DNA from: Gigantopelta aegis
Taxonomy: Eukaryota; Mollusca; Gastropoda; Neomphalida; Peltospiridae
Assembly (NCBI RefSeq): GCF_016097555.1
Contig: NC_054706.1
Span: forward strand, 60,643,508-60,707,507
Length of the DNA stretch: 64,000 nt
Direction of reading: 5' to 3'
Shown: in pieces, positions 1 through 11,857 of the stretch
Position numbering within the stretch: position 1 is the first letter of the stretch
How the letters are laid out: the number at the start of each line of letters is the position of its first letter
The notes under the pieces: generated by a model
The model's database searches: none
What the model was told of the DNA's origin: nothing
What the model saw: only the letters and a program-made list of their open reading frames with translations
Program-made: the position numbers and the translations under genes

Positions 1-179
1 AAGGGATCTTTTAAATGCACCATCCCATAGACAGGATAGCACATACCAAGGACGCCGAAATACCAGTCGAGGTGCACAGGCTGGAACGCGAAATAACCCA
101 ATGGGCCCACCGGCGGGGATTGATCCTAGACCGAACTTGCATCAGGCAAGCGCTTTACCACTGGGCTACGTCCCGCCCT
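1..179 (-). mobile_element. tRNA-derived SINE, head type 1 (cut by window start)
   Basis: Minus-strand copy. Reads from the shared body (TATACCAGTCGTGG-like) into head 1 with A box TAGCCCAGTGG and B box GGATCAATCCC. Its 3' tail lies before the window. Confidence 0.85.
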
Positions 180-506
180 TCGAAAAACAAACGCACTGAA
201 TCGAATTTGACAAAACACGCCGTTCGGGAGCCCATAGAGGTTTAATTAGCATTGCCAGTACAAAAGGTTTGAGACCTGGAATATGTAGGTGTGGGCTATG
301 AGACCCCCAAACAGCCATTCTTAAGTGTCATCTTCTGTAGCAATCCGAGGGGCCGCCCCTCAAAATACCCCAAATTTTAACATCCATTAACCGATGATTA
401 ATAAATCAATGTGCTCTAGTGCTCTCACTAACGTTGTAGCCATTAACTAGACATAGACAAAATTATAGTCTAGATAACTGAGGCATGTTCAGAATGGTGA
501 CGTTTA

Positions 507-936
507 GGTTGTACTATACCAAATAAAATCCCATAGACGATCATGTTAATGGTGTTTAAAAACACTATATGCAATATATAAACCAAACTATGACCGATAA
601 ATATCGGTACTACAACTCCTACATCAAAGTATTAATTGAAGAAAATGATATCTTTCATGGCTCATTTTCGGTATAACCAGGTGTTTTTATAACACCCTTG
701 TCTCGCACAAAATTTGAGTACTTTTTATTACAGGTTCCCCATACACGTTCCATGCACATGGCTACTTGACACAGTGGTATCAGATAAAATAAAATTGCAT
801 ACCTTTTTAGCCCAGATAAAACTAACACACTAACATTTATAACCAGTCACAGGACGTGTGGTGTTAACTTCTCTATCAAAAGTTCGATGCACCTCGAACT
901 TTGACCCAGCCGGAAATGATTTGGTTTAGTGCTACC
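507..936 (-). mobile_element. MITE family GGTWGTACTATACC, copy 1
   Basis: About 430 bp with imperfect terminal inverted repeats: GGTTGTACTATACCAAAT at left and GGTAGCACTAAACCAAAT inverted at right. The same element lies inverted at 13140-13587. Confidence 0.75.
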
Positions 937-1289
937 GTAAGCAATCGCGGTCGCTCACTGGACTGGTTTTTATGCCTAACGTTATGCGAATGTGATGTGA
1001 CAGAAGACTACGTGTACCGATTATGTGTTTTCGACTGGTGCTCGGTCTCGTGAACATTCCATTGAATTATGAGCCCACACTTTAAACCTAATAGGATATA
1101 AACGCGAAAATATTCATGACTCATCACATTATAAAGACAATTTAAGTGCAAAAGAGGCGAAGTTTCGAAAATAGCTTAATTATTTAAACATAAGTTTATT
1201 AGTTATTACAATTCTAAGTAAAACGATACCGAACGGCAAATACTATGATCGCGCTGGGAATCTTAATGTTTGTAAGAGTAACATCAATC

Positions 1290-1833
1290 TAATTAAAATT
1301 AGCTCCACTGGTTAATTACTATTACCTGTGGATCTAACAGCACCCCGTTGGGGCTCATGTCCAGTTGACCTTGCATTCGACCAATCAAAACCTTACTTGC
1401 AAAATCATGCCAGTGATTTGAAAAGAATTTGAAAACATTCGGGATTATGCCGAGGGTATATGAAATGATTCGGGTGAATTACGAAGTATGCCGGAAACTA
1501 ATTTCAATATAAAATTTTATATAAAATTCGTTTCAAGACGAAAAAAAAACCGTGATGGTACAGCCATAAAATCTGTTTATACTAGTATACAATCCAGAAT
1601 TTATTACTACACTTTTCTCCCTGCTTTTTGATGTTGAAATAGACCAACAAGTTCGCCTATTGCATAAATAGTCTCGCACGATATTTTTAGAATATGTATG
1701 CTCCCGAATAACACTATAAAAAGCGAAGTGTAATTGGTCGATATGTTATTTATAGATGAAATGTCACCTGGACATGGAAGTCCACGTAATGCTGTTAGAT
1801 CTACTGGTAGACCAGTAGAGCTAATTTTAATCA
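1290..1833. repeat. Inverted repeat pair, about 80-bp arms
   Basis: Left arm 1290-1371 (ATTAAAATTAGCTCCACTGG ... GGATCTAACAGCA ... CATGTCCAG) matches the inverse of about 1757-1833. The 390-bp centre has no ORF. Probably a non-autonomous DNA transposon. Confidence 0.6.
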
Positions 1834-2247
1834 AGTTGGAGTCACATCTAAAAGAATTATATTACATAAACAAAACTAATAACTGACATAGAAAAAAAGA
1901 AGAAGATGAATTCTGCATGCTAATTAAAGGACCAGGGGCACGCAACCGTGCACACTTTTAAGAACATTCATGAAACATCTTGCATTGAAATATTCTATCA
2001 GCTTACAGTGCCTTGCAACCCTAGCTACAACCTGACATAAATATCTTATTGAATTAAGGTGTTTTGTCGTATTTGAAAGTGCCATATTTTTATATTTGTG
2101 CACAAATAATGTCAAAGTAATCGATCACACCCATAATCATTGCACAATATTGAAATTGTAATGCGCTGCTATTCAACGTAAACAGTGTCTGCCAACAAAC
2201 TCATTTTGAATTTTTATATGTTATTGATCTTCCGTTTATTGATATAA

Positions 2248-2563
2248 GGGGGCGGGACGTAGCCCAGTGGTAAAGCGCTCGCTCGATGCGCGATCGATCT
2301 GGGATCGATCCCCGTCGGTGGGCCCATTGGGCTATTTTTCGTTTCAACCAGTGCACTACGACTGGCATATCAAAGGCCGTGGTATGCACTACCCTGTCTG
2401 TGGGATGGTGCATATAAAATATCTCTTGCTGCTAATCGCAAAGAGTAGCCCATGAAATGGCGACAGCGGGTTTCCTCTCTTAATATCTGTGTGGTCCTTA
2501 GCCATATGTCTGACGCCATATAACTGTAAATAAAATATGCTGAGTGCGTCGTTAAATAAAACT
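2248..2563 (+). mobile_element. Full-length SINE, head 1 + tail A
   Basis: Head 1 (GACGTAGCCCAGTGGTAAAG, B box GGATCGATCCC), shared body, then tail A (GAAATGGCGACAGCGGG ... GTGCGTCGTTAAATAAAAC). Confidence 0.9.
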
Positions 2564-2567
2564 ATAC

Positions 2568-2725
2568 AATAACAAGATAAACAACGTATGAGTACAGACT
2601 TCAAAACATCTCTTTTGATTGTAGGTTCGAATCCTGCCTGTTGAAACTTGTGTTTTTAAATAGAACACAAGAACACTATACATTAACACGATAAACAGCG
2701 TATGAATAGACTTTCAGAACTTCTA
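2568..2725. repeat. Short direct repeat
   Basis: A block of about 44 bp with GATAAACAACGTATGA at 2568-2612 recurs as GATAAACAGCGTATGA at 2682-2725. Nothing else is seen from 2726 to 3199. Confidence 0.45.
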
Positions 2726-3199
2726 TACACATCAATATCACTGCACTGCAAATATTGATTCTGAAAGTCTGAAAATAAATCCTTGTCTGTCGTAATGCTT
2801 TGACAATTTTATACAATATTGGCTTTGATTGGCACAATTCGCCATAGAGGTCAAATATTTTCAAAGAAGTATTACTGCATCTTTGCGTTAGTAATTCCAT
2901 TTCCGGACTGCTAAATTATATTTACTATCCTACGATCTATCCATTTTAAGCCATTGTGGGGATTTTTTTTTTAAATAAAAGGTATGCTGAACTTATTGAT
3001 TTATTTAGGGGACAGTTGTTAATGCATTGGTATTGTTAATAGAAAAATTAGGCTGCGTTTAACACTAGTGAAAATATTAGCATTGCCGGTATACTTTATT
3101 CGTTGGCTATGTGTGACGACTTTATGTGATGAAAGAAATGGACGTCCTCAAATGGTATATCTCAGAATCTACACCCAATCATCTTAGTAATTGAAAATA

Positions 3200-3440
3200 A
3201 AGTTTATTTTGTTTAACGACACCACTAGAGCATATTAATTAATTAATCATTGGCTATTGGATGACAAACATTTGGTAATTGTGTTATGTAGTCTTAGAGA
3301 GGAAACCAACTACATGTTTTCATTAGTAGCAACATTTGCACCATTCCAAAGACAGGATAGCACATACCACGGGCTTTTATATACTAGTCGTGGAGCACTG
3401 ACAGGAACAAGGAATAGCTCAATGGACGCACCGACGGGGA
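3200..3440 (-). mobile_element. SINE, tail B + body + partial head 1
   Basis: Tail B inverted (TTTGTTTAACGACACCACTA, CATTGGCTATTGGATG) followed by the body and CACCGACGGGGA of head 1. Confidence 0.82.
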
Positions 3441-3452
3441 AAACACTTTGTA

Positions 3453-3686
3453 CTTGTGACAGGTAGTCTTCAGAGGAAACCCGCTACATTTTCCCATTAG
3501 CAGCAAGGGATTTTTTTTCCCGACAGACAGGACAGAACATACTACAGCCTTTGATATACCAGTCAAGGGGCACTGATTGGAACGAGAAAAAAACCTCAAT
3601 TACAGAATGTGTCCACAGTGGGGTTTCGATCCTACGGTTACAGCACGTCAAATGAGAACTCTACCGACTGACACAGATCCCGCCCC
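3453..3686 (-). mobile_element. SINE fragment, head type 2
   Basis: Body followed by an inverted head 2: GGGGCGGGATCTGTGTCAGT, GGTAGAG and B box GGATCGAAACCCC when read on the minus strand. Abuts the previous copy. Confidence 0.75.
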
Positions 3687-3790
3687 ATGCTGAAGAAAAA
3701 AAATCGGTATCCTCAAATGGCATGTCTCTTCATCTACTTTTATACATCTTAGCAGATGCGTTTTATATAGAGAGAGAATACTACGAGTGG

Positions 3791-3902
3791 CCGTTAGATA
3801 CCATTTATCTTACAACGAGTTGTTTTAAAATGTATCTAACGAGCGAAAGCGAGTTGGATACGTTTTTAAACAACGAGATGCAAGATAAATGGTATCTAAC
3901 GG
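3791..3902. mobile_element. Palindromic MITE
   Basis: Two 35-bp arms, CCGTTAGATACCATTTATCT at 3791 and its inverse ending 3902, around a 42-bp loop. The open frame spanning 3722-4000 is a by-product of this palindrome. A diverged copy lies at 7570-7655. Confidence 0.7.
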
Positions 3903-4027
3903 ACACGAATGTAATACTTTATTTCTTACATATTCTCAAAAAATCAGGTTTTGATCAAATTTTAACATCTTTTTCGACTAAAAGTTATTTACATCTCTAG
4001 CGCTTGTAGCTAACTTACGCGTCACTA

Positions 4028-4131
4028 ACAAAAACGAGAAATATCCCAATGGGTCTACCGATCGGGATCGATCCTGAGTCGATCGCACATCATGCGATTG
4101 TTTTACCACTGGGCTACTATACATCTCGCCC
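4028..4131 (-). mobile_element. SINE fragment, head 1
   Basis: Inverted head only: GAAATATCCCAATGGGT, GGGATCGATCCTGA, ACCACTGGGCTA. Confidence 0.75.
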
Positions 4132-4243
4132 TGGTTTAATCAGAGCTACGTGGGTGTAGCGGTCGCTGAGCCATTAAAACTCACCCTAGGCGGGATCCGG
4201 TACTGAGATGTAAGCCGGTGTAACAGCCAAAAATATACTCCCC

Positions 4244-4573
4244 GCCAAACTATACCCGGGGTTAAAGTGGGCTATACACCTAACCATAACCCTCACTTTT
4301 TATTACTAACCTGTATACAAAATAAAGAAATAAAAAATAATAAATGCTTTAAAAAAAAGCAACTTTTGCTTTCATAAAAATAAAACTATCACAGATTAGT
4401 CATTTTAGAAGATATTTCGATATTCTCTAGCCCAAAATATATCAATTATGATGGGGAAAAAAACCTCTGGACATTGAAATACAGACTAAAGAGGTATATT
4501 CTACGGCTAGCCTGTTTTATACCCCGGGGTGTATTCTGGGCTAGTCCAGTTTATACCCCGGGTATAGTTTGGC
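4244..4573. mobile_element. MITE with perfect 19-bp inverted ends
   Basis: GCCAAACTATACCCGGGGT at 4244-4262 is exactly inverted at 4555-4573. The GC-rich ends enclose AT-rich sequence and a further internal TTTATACCCCGGGG copy near 4515. No clear target duplication. Confidence 0.7.
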
Positions 4574-4683
4574 ACTAGATCCGATAGATTTTAAAACCTC
4601 GACGTCACTAAGGCCGTTTTCGTTTAATGAAGCTAAACATTGAAACAACATTCAACATCAAAACAAAAGCTAACGGTTACGTA

Positions 4684-4907
4684 CGCACGCACGCACGCAT
4701 ACACACACATCACACATCACACCATACGCTCACACACATAGACACACACATCACACGCTCACACACTAACGGTTACGCACGCACGCACGCACGCACACAC
4801 ACATCACATCACACACACACACACACACATCACACGAACACAGAAACATACACACACACACACACATCACATGCTCATACACACACATCCACACACACAT
4901 CCACACA

Positions 4908-4949
<42 letters not shown>
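4684..4949. repeat. (CA)n microsatellite, impure
   Basis: CA repeats mixed with CATCACA and GCAC units. The long open frames over it on both strands are low-complexity artefacts. Confidence 0.95.
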
Positions 4950-4950
<1 letters not shown>

Positions 4951-5001
4951 TGTCTACTTGCTTCCGCCGTGCATGCATTTTATATAACACGGCGTACACA
5001 T

Positions 5002-5071
5002 GGAAAGGAAAGGAAATGTTTTATTTAACGACGCACTCAACACATTTTATTTACGGTTATATGGCGTCGGA
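5002..5071 (-). mobile_element. 5'-truncated SINE (tail A only) with target duplication
   Basis: About 70 bp of tail A inverted (GAAATGTTTTATTTAACGAC ... TTATATGGCGTC), flanked by GGCGTACACAT at 4991-5001 and 5072-5082. Confidence 0.88.
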
Positions 5072-5568
5072 GGCGTACACATAAAAAAACATTTTCTCTT
5101 AGAAGTGTTAATTAACAAAAGTAATTACCTTTTTCACCCGGCTAATAAAACATTTGCAAATTAAACGTTTTGGGCTCTTTAAATGTGGGCGTTGGCAGCT
5201 GCCTGGTTCACAACACCTCAAACGCCCCTGTAACCCAGGGTCTTCAAATGTTCGTTCGCCTTTACCAACCATGACCGGGGTCTGACCTTCCACAAAGTAA
5301 TATGGATGCAAACAAAGATATTTTATATTAGATTGTTACTCACTGGACGTATTGTCACGCCGCTATTTACGACTAATGGGAATAATGAATTTTACATAGA
5401 CTGCAAGGTATTAGCTAGTTTTTATATACTCCCAGTGGGACCTCATAAACAGAACGTGTGATGTACTAGTTTTCTAGAATATAAAAGATGATTATGAAAC
5501 AATCATGAGGTATCGAGCATATGCTGTATCTATCATTATTAGTCGCCTAACGGTCGAATCGGAACGGA

Positions 5569-5850
5569 CTATAGGCTTTGTTACCATCCTTCTGTCTGTC
5601 TGTCTCTCTGTCTGTCTGTATGTTTGTATGTATGTATGTATGTCCGTCTGTATGTGTGTATGTATGTATGTATATATGTATGTCCGTCTGTACCACATAC
5701 CGTTTTCCGAACTTTATTTTTCGTCATATCTCAAGATATTAATCTGATATTTTCTGTATAGCTTGACTTTCATGGCGATTTACACCCTTGAACTTAGGGG
5801 ATACGAAAATTTGTTGGGCCGGGTTAGGGACATGTACTGCTTTAATTTAT
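5569..5850 (+). repeat. Dispersed repeat 'TCTGTCTGTC / GGGACATG', copy 1
   Basis: TCTGTCTGTC and TATG runs followed by CGTCATATCTCAAGATATT, TTGAACTTAGGGGATA and GGACATGTACTGCTTTA. The same order appears at 45515-45930. Confidence 0.6.
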
Positions 5851-6191
5851 ATATGTATTTAATTAATATAAATAATTAATTATTTCTTAGGAATTCCAGT
5901 TGGCAAACATTTCGTGTTAATTACTGTTAATATATAAACAGCAGTTTTAAAATGTAACGATATTTTGTTTCATTATTAAATACTCCGCATGTAGCATGTA
6001 TTATTTTTATACTAAACTAAAATAACAATAAATATATATATTTAATGTTTAGCTTTAACAATAAATTTGTTTCTAAGAGGGGATTAATACATAGTGAGAT
6101 TCGGGAGAATGAGGGTCTTATGCCATTTGACCGTAATCCGTATATGCGTATAGGCCTACGTATACGTAACCCGCAATACTTAATCCGTAGC

Positions 6192-6324
6192 TATCTTGTC
6201 TGTGGGATGGTGCATATAAAAGATCCCTTGCTACTAATGAAAACAAAATGTAGCGGATTTCCTTTCTAAGACTGTATGTCGAAATTACCATATGTGCTCT
6301 AGTGTTGTCGTTAAACAAACCAAA
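6192..6324 (+). mobile_element. SINE fragment, body + tail B
   Basis: GTCTGTGGGATGGTGCATAT then tail B ending GTTGTCGTTAAACAAAC. Confidence 0.82.
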
Positions 6325-6480
6325 CGTTTTACTTACACACATACGAATACCGGAAAAATAGAAAATGCGGCTAATATGTCGATGTACCGTTTCTCATTAC
6401 ATAAAACTGAGTGTTTGTAATCAAGTAAACATATTATAATTACAAACCAACCATGACACTGATTTGCATTTCTGTTGGTG

Positions 6481-6788
6481 AGGGGTGGGACGTAGCCCAG
6501 TGGTAAAGCGCCCGCTTGATGCGCGATCGGTCTGGGATCGATCCCCGCCGGTGGGCTCATTGGGCTATGTCTCGCTCCAGCCAGTGCACCACAACTGGTA
6601 TTTCAAAGGCCGTGGTGTGTGTGCTATCCCGTCTATGAGATGGTGCATATAAATGATTCCTTGCTACTTTTGAAAAACAAATGTAGCCAAATACTATATA
6701 TGCCAAAATTACCAAATGTTTGACATCCAATAGCCGATGATTAATAAATCAATGTGCTCTAGTGGTGTCGTTAAACAAAACAAACAAA
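6481..6788 (+). mobile_element. Full-length SINE, head 1 + tail B
   Basis: A box TAGCCCAGTGG, B box GGATCGATCCC, complete body, and tail B with GACATCCAATAGCCGATGAT and GGTGTCGTTAAACAAAAC. Confidence 0.9.
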
Positions 6789-6983
6789 CCTCTGTTGGTA
6801 TATAGTAATCAGTATATACAATAAAGTCTGCTCAAATCGGCATTTGTGAAATTCTCGATTTCTGTGCTAGGGACGTTTTGTCTTCTTGGGCGCAATTTTT
6901 TACGCCGCGTGGGCGCGGTTAGCTAAAAACGTGAGTATCAAAATTAATTTCTGTAGTTATTAATAGCAGTCAATTTATATGAG

Positions 6984-7286
6984 CCCGGGGCGGAATCCAG
7001 CTCAGTCCGTGGAGCGCTCGTCTGAGGTGCTTGCTTGTGTCGTAGGATCGAACCCCCTCAGTGGATCCATTTTCTGATCGGGCTTTTTTCACGCCCAAAC
7101 AGTGCTCCACGACTGGTATATCAAAGGCCGTGATATGTTCTGTCCTGTTTGTGGGAAAGCTAATGGATAAATGTAGCAGGTTTTCTCTGAGACTACGAGT
7201 CATAAATACTAAATGTTTGACATCCAGTAGCCGCTGATTAATAAATCAATGTGCTCAAGTTTTGTCGTTAAACAAAATAAACTTTA
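6984..7286 (+). mobile_element. SINE, head 2 + tail B
   Basis: Head 2 (CAGCTCAGTCCGTGGAGCG, B box AGGATCGAACCCC, CAGTGGATCCATT) joined to the same body and tail B as the neighbouring head-1 copy. Confidence 0.85.
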
Positions 7287-7569
7287 AATTTGACATGTGC
7301 TCGTTTTATGCGTCCGTTTCCGCGCAGAAACAATAACAACAACAACAACACATACATACATACATACATACATAGAAAAAGGTCCTAATCGAGTCCAATT
7401 CAGTGACAATAGCTTGGAGAAAATCTGTCTAATCGAGCACCCTATGTATTCCGGCTTATTGTCTCCGTCTCACTTGAATCCCTTTTAAACAAAGACTATT
7501 GATGTTTAAAATTAATCGAGTATATACATGAATACATAAATATCGCACATAATTATCGATTTACATGTA

Positions 7570-7655
7570 AATAGAGAATACTCCTCGAGTGGATGTACGA
7601 TGTATACCATTGTACAACTAGCTAGTTGTTTCAAAACGTATTTAACGAACGAAAA
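7570..7655. mobile_element. Diverged partial copy of the 3791 palindromic MITE
   Basis: AGAGAATACTCCTCGAGTGG, TAGTTGTTTCAAAACGTAT and TTAACGAACGAAAATG follow the order of 3771-3850. Confidence 0.5.
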
Positions 7656-7779
7656 TGTGCAAAGTTCATTGCGTTTGAACATTAAGTGTACATAAGCACG
7701 AACATCACGTTAATATGAAATGAAATGAATTTTATTTTGTCGATGGTATATTAATTGGGAACATCACCCAATAACCGTT

Positions 7780-7830
7780 GTGTGTTTACGTGCTGGGTTG
7801 TCGTTAAACATTCATTCATTAATTCATTAT
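7780..7830 (+). mobile_element. LINE-type 3' tail
   Basis: TGCTGGGTTGTCGTTAAACA followed by ATTC repeats, the same tail form as 16810, 50890 and 51935. Confidence 0.55.
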
Positions 7831-8084
7831 GATGAAATATATGTATTATCCTCTTCCCTGTCCAGAGAGATAATTGATGGAGAAGCTCATAAAGATGGTT
7901 TTATTGTAAAACAAAATACTGAGCGTTTTCTAAATGTATTTTTCAGGGTCGAGTTTCCCGGAGGATTCAGTTGGCTAGACATATGCGTGACTGTGAGCGA
8001 TCCTGACTGTCTTCAGGTGATGGAACACTGTTCGTGTCTTCCAATAAAAGAGTTCCTGGACATTCCTTCCTTGTTTCGTGGACA

Positions 8085-9360
8085 TAACCTGTCAATTCGT
8101 GTATCGACCTAAAGTAACACCAGATTATTTGTGTCTTGACTTGACAAGATCAAGCTGTTCGTTTCTTCACCTGAGAAAAGCTGATAAATAGTCGTGCTTT
8201 GGCCTAAGAACGATAGAACATCTCTCAATTCGTTTGTTGGCCAAGAAATAACAGCTAGTTCTTTAGTGATTCGACTTGACAGCACCCGAATACTCATCTG
8301 TGGACTTAAAAGGCGGTGCAAGTCACAATTTGTGTGTTGACCTAAAACAAAACGCTTGATTATTTACGTCTTGGTCTCACCACGCACCTGATGTTTTGTA
8401 TCGTAACTTGATATTACCTCATTGTCGGTGTCTTACTTTGATATCAACTCGTTATTGGTGTCATAACCTGATATCACCTTATCATTGGTGTTTTAATCTG
8501 ATATCACCGTATTATTGGTGGTTTAACCTAGTGTGACATTATTGGTGGCTTAACTTGATATGACATTATTGTTGGTAGCTTAACCTGATATCACCTTATT
8601 ATTTGTGTTTTAACCTGACAAGATCTTATTATTGGTGTCTTAATTTGACAGCACCTTATTTTTGGTGTTTTAAACTGATGGCATCTTAGTTTTTGGTGTT
8701 TTAATCTGATAGCACATTGTTATTGGTGGCTTAATCTGATAGCACCTTATATTGGTGTTTTAACCTAGTAACACCTTATTATTGGTGTTTTAACCTAGTA
8801 GCACCTTATTATTGGTATTTTAACCTAGTAGCACCTTGTTATTGGTGGCTTAATCTGACAGCACCTTGTTATTGGTGGCTTAATCTGACAGCACCTTATT
8901 TTTGGTGTTTTAATCTGATAGCACCTTATTTTGGTGTTTTAACCTAGTAACACCTTATTATTGGTGTTTTAACCTAGTAACACCTTATTATTGGTGTTTT
9001 AACCTAGTAGCACCTTATTATTGGCGTTTTAACCTAGTAACACCTTATTATTGGTGTTTACACCTTGTCGCATCTCATTATTGGTGTCTTAACCTGAGAA
9101 ACTTCTTTCTTTGCGTCCAAACCTAAACACCTATCATTATTCCTGTTTGACCGTACACCTGCGTCAGACTGTTCATATTCATAGTCTCATGTAACAGACC
9201 ATCTTATTATTCGTGTCTTGGACTAAATCAGTTATAATTCGTGGAAGAGCATTTCATTATTTCTATCTGGACCCCGAGTATGCACATCGTCATTCGCGTC
9301 TTAACCTTAGATCTGGAGCACCTAGGTTATTTGTGTGTTCATCCGAGTGCGCACCTGTCT
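8085..9360. repeat. Minisatellite, 30-bp unit
   Basis: Clean core at about 8400-9090 with some 22 copies of a 30-bp unit made of CACCTTATTATTGGTG and TTTTAACCTAGTAA. Copies are nearly identical near 8935-9060 and grow more divergent toward both edges, where only the pattern 'TTATTNGTGTCTT.ACCTGA' survives. No gene inside. Confidence 0.9.
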
Positions 9361-10640
9361 AAAATACGAACGAATCGTCGAACGTCAGAAGTGCTTGAGC
9401 AATTCCCTTAACTCATCACTGATTAAATTAACTGACGGCAAACGGCTGTTATGGTATGGACCTTTTATCGTTTTCAATCAAACCAAATATGTGACTGACA
9501 AAGCAAATACGCGATAATTGGGCCAATAATTCAGTGTGCCGTTTGATGTTCGTTGGTAGATCTCATCGTCCTCTGGAGAATAAGATTGTTTTAAACTCCA
9601 CGTGGATTTGGCTTGTAGGCTAATGTATGGATACTGTCTGTCGAAGATAATTAGGTGTAGTTTTTTGTAAAGGAGCTTATGGGAAAACTCTTAACTGATC
9701 AATAAAAAAAAATAAGGAGAAAAAACAACAACAAAACCCGCACGAAACTTTCTGACCGTGTTATGTATATTAAGACAGACAGGTTCGGGAATGACGCATT
9801 ACGCATATCGGATACACCGATTCCGGACTGATATTGCGCATGAAATTATACATCTAATTTTAGACTTATGGATAAAACCATGACATATTTCATGTATTTT
9901 AACATACTGATTGTAAGTTGAAGTACAGGTTTTCGACTAGACAGAGCAAGAACACCAAAACAAGTCTTGCTTTTAGACCTCAGGTTAAACCAAACAACCA
10001 CACCGGGAACCAGTCAAACTGTTCGTGAACGTTAGCGTTGTTTTCTGTCCCTAAACGCAGGTCACTTCACTGGATAATGCTATTTCTGTTCCGAATGATT
10101 TTCTGCTGGTGTTAGTCACTGACGTTACAGCACATAAAGTTTCCTTTCTTGCTGAATATCCTCCACGTTTGATTCGTGTTTGGATGCAGTACTCACGGTG
10201 ATTAATATTATATTATGATTTGGTTAATGGAGTGTCTACATGAATAGAACATTGATCAACGAGAAGACACAATGCGAGTTAATGAATCAACTACAAAGCA
10301 GCGGAAATTAGCTTAACAGAAGAAAGAAAAAAAAAGGCGTACGTAGACCTGGTAATATATCAATAAGTTCACTGTTTCTCTGTGGTGACATCATTTTAAA
10401 TAATAGTTATTTAACAAAGACCACGTGTCGTATGCACAACAACAGAAAACATAAATTAGAATATAATATGCATATAGGTACGTAGACATCAGAATAGATG
10501 CAAAGTGTATTAATATAGAACAGAGAAAATGCGTGTTGACTAATGTTATGACGTGTATTAGCGTGGTCGTTAATGATATAACTGAGTATTGTTCCAGATT
10601 GACCTAATATATTGAACGTATTGTGATACCCTGGTTTTAT
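9361..10640. other. Intergenic, nothing recognised
   Basis: AT-rich single-copy-looking DNA between the two tandem arrays. No convincing ORF or mobile element. Confidence 0.5.
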
Positions 10641-11850
10641 ATTAACGTGTTACGTGTTCTGGGATATGCCGGTTCTATACTGACGTATTGCAATTTTGTG
10701 GAACAGCGATTCTAGACGGCTCTGCTACATGTATTCAACCACACGGATTCTAGACGGCTCTGCTACATGTATTATACCACACGGATTCTAGACGGCTCTG
10801 CTACATGTATTATACCACACGGATTCTAGACGTCCGAAAGCAGTTTTCTTTCTTTTACACACTGGTTGTATACTAACATATTGCGTGGTTGTATAGTGAC
10901 TTATTTCGTATTGCGCGTATTGTGACACATCGGTTCTACACGGAACTCCTACGTGCATTATACCACGCAGATTCTAGACGTCAGAAAACACCTTTCTTTG
11001 CTGGTTCTATACCGACGTATTTCGTTTTGCACGTGTTGTGGAATATCAATTCTGGACGGATCAGCTACGTGTCTTATACTTCACGGATTCTAGACTCCAG
11101 AAAACACCTTTCTTTGTTGCACTAATTTCAGAGTGACGTATTTTGTATTGCTCGTATTGTGGAACATCTGTTCAAGGTGAATTTCCTACGTATATTATAC
11201 TACACGGATTCTACACACGAAATCATCTTTCTTTGATACATTAATTTCAGAGTGACTTATTTCGAATTACGCGTATTGTGGAACATCTGTTCAAGGCGAA
11301 TTTCCTACGTGTATTATACTACACGGATTCTACACACATCTTTCTTTGATACACTAGTTCTATACTAATACATTGCGTGGCTCTAGGGTAACGTATTTCG
11401 TATTGCGCGTTTTTTCGAACTTCAATTCTAGACGGATCTGTCTGCTATGTATTATATATTGCACGGATTCTAAACACCTGGAAACACCTATCTTTGATAT
11501 ACCGGTTCTGTACTTACACATTGCGTGGCTCTAAGAGTGATTTATTTCGTACTGCGCGTGTTGTGATACATCGATTCTAGACGGACCTGATACGAGTCTT
11601 ATATCACACGGATTCTGCACTCCGGAAAACATTGGTTCTAGAGTGACGTATTTCGTATTGTGCGATTTTGTGGAATAACGATTCTAGACGGAACTCCTAC
11701 GAGTCTTATACCACATGGATTCAACACTCCCCCCAAAAACAACATTTGTTCTGGAGTGATATATTTCGTACTGCGCGTGTTGTAGAACATCGATTCTAGA
11801 CGGATCTACATAGATTCTAGACACCATAAAGAACACCTTTCCCCTCAAAA
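10641..11850. repeat. Tandem array of about 120-bp units ending at the GPCR start codon
   Basis: About nine diverged units. Each has GATTCTAGACGGATCT, CTACGTGTATTATACCACA, CGGATTCTAGAC, AACACCTTTCTTTG and AGTGACGTATTTCGTATTG. Near 10710-10835 a shorter sub-unit of about 52 bp is repeated three times. The last, truncated unit ends within about 40 bp of the ATG at 11858, so the array overlaps the likely 5' UTR and promoter of the receptor. Confidence 0.88.
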
Positions 11851-11857
11851 AACCAAC

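Noticed and set aside
4627-5028. Long open frames on both strands over the CA repeat
   Set aside because: Composition is His/Thr or Val/Cys repeats dictated by the dinucleotide; no start context or family.
7780-8112. 110-residue frame after the LINE-type tail
   Set aside because: It starts inside a repeat tail and ends at the edge of the minisatellite; part of it (VEFPGGFSWLDICV) looks protein-like but no family or splice partner was found.
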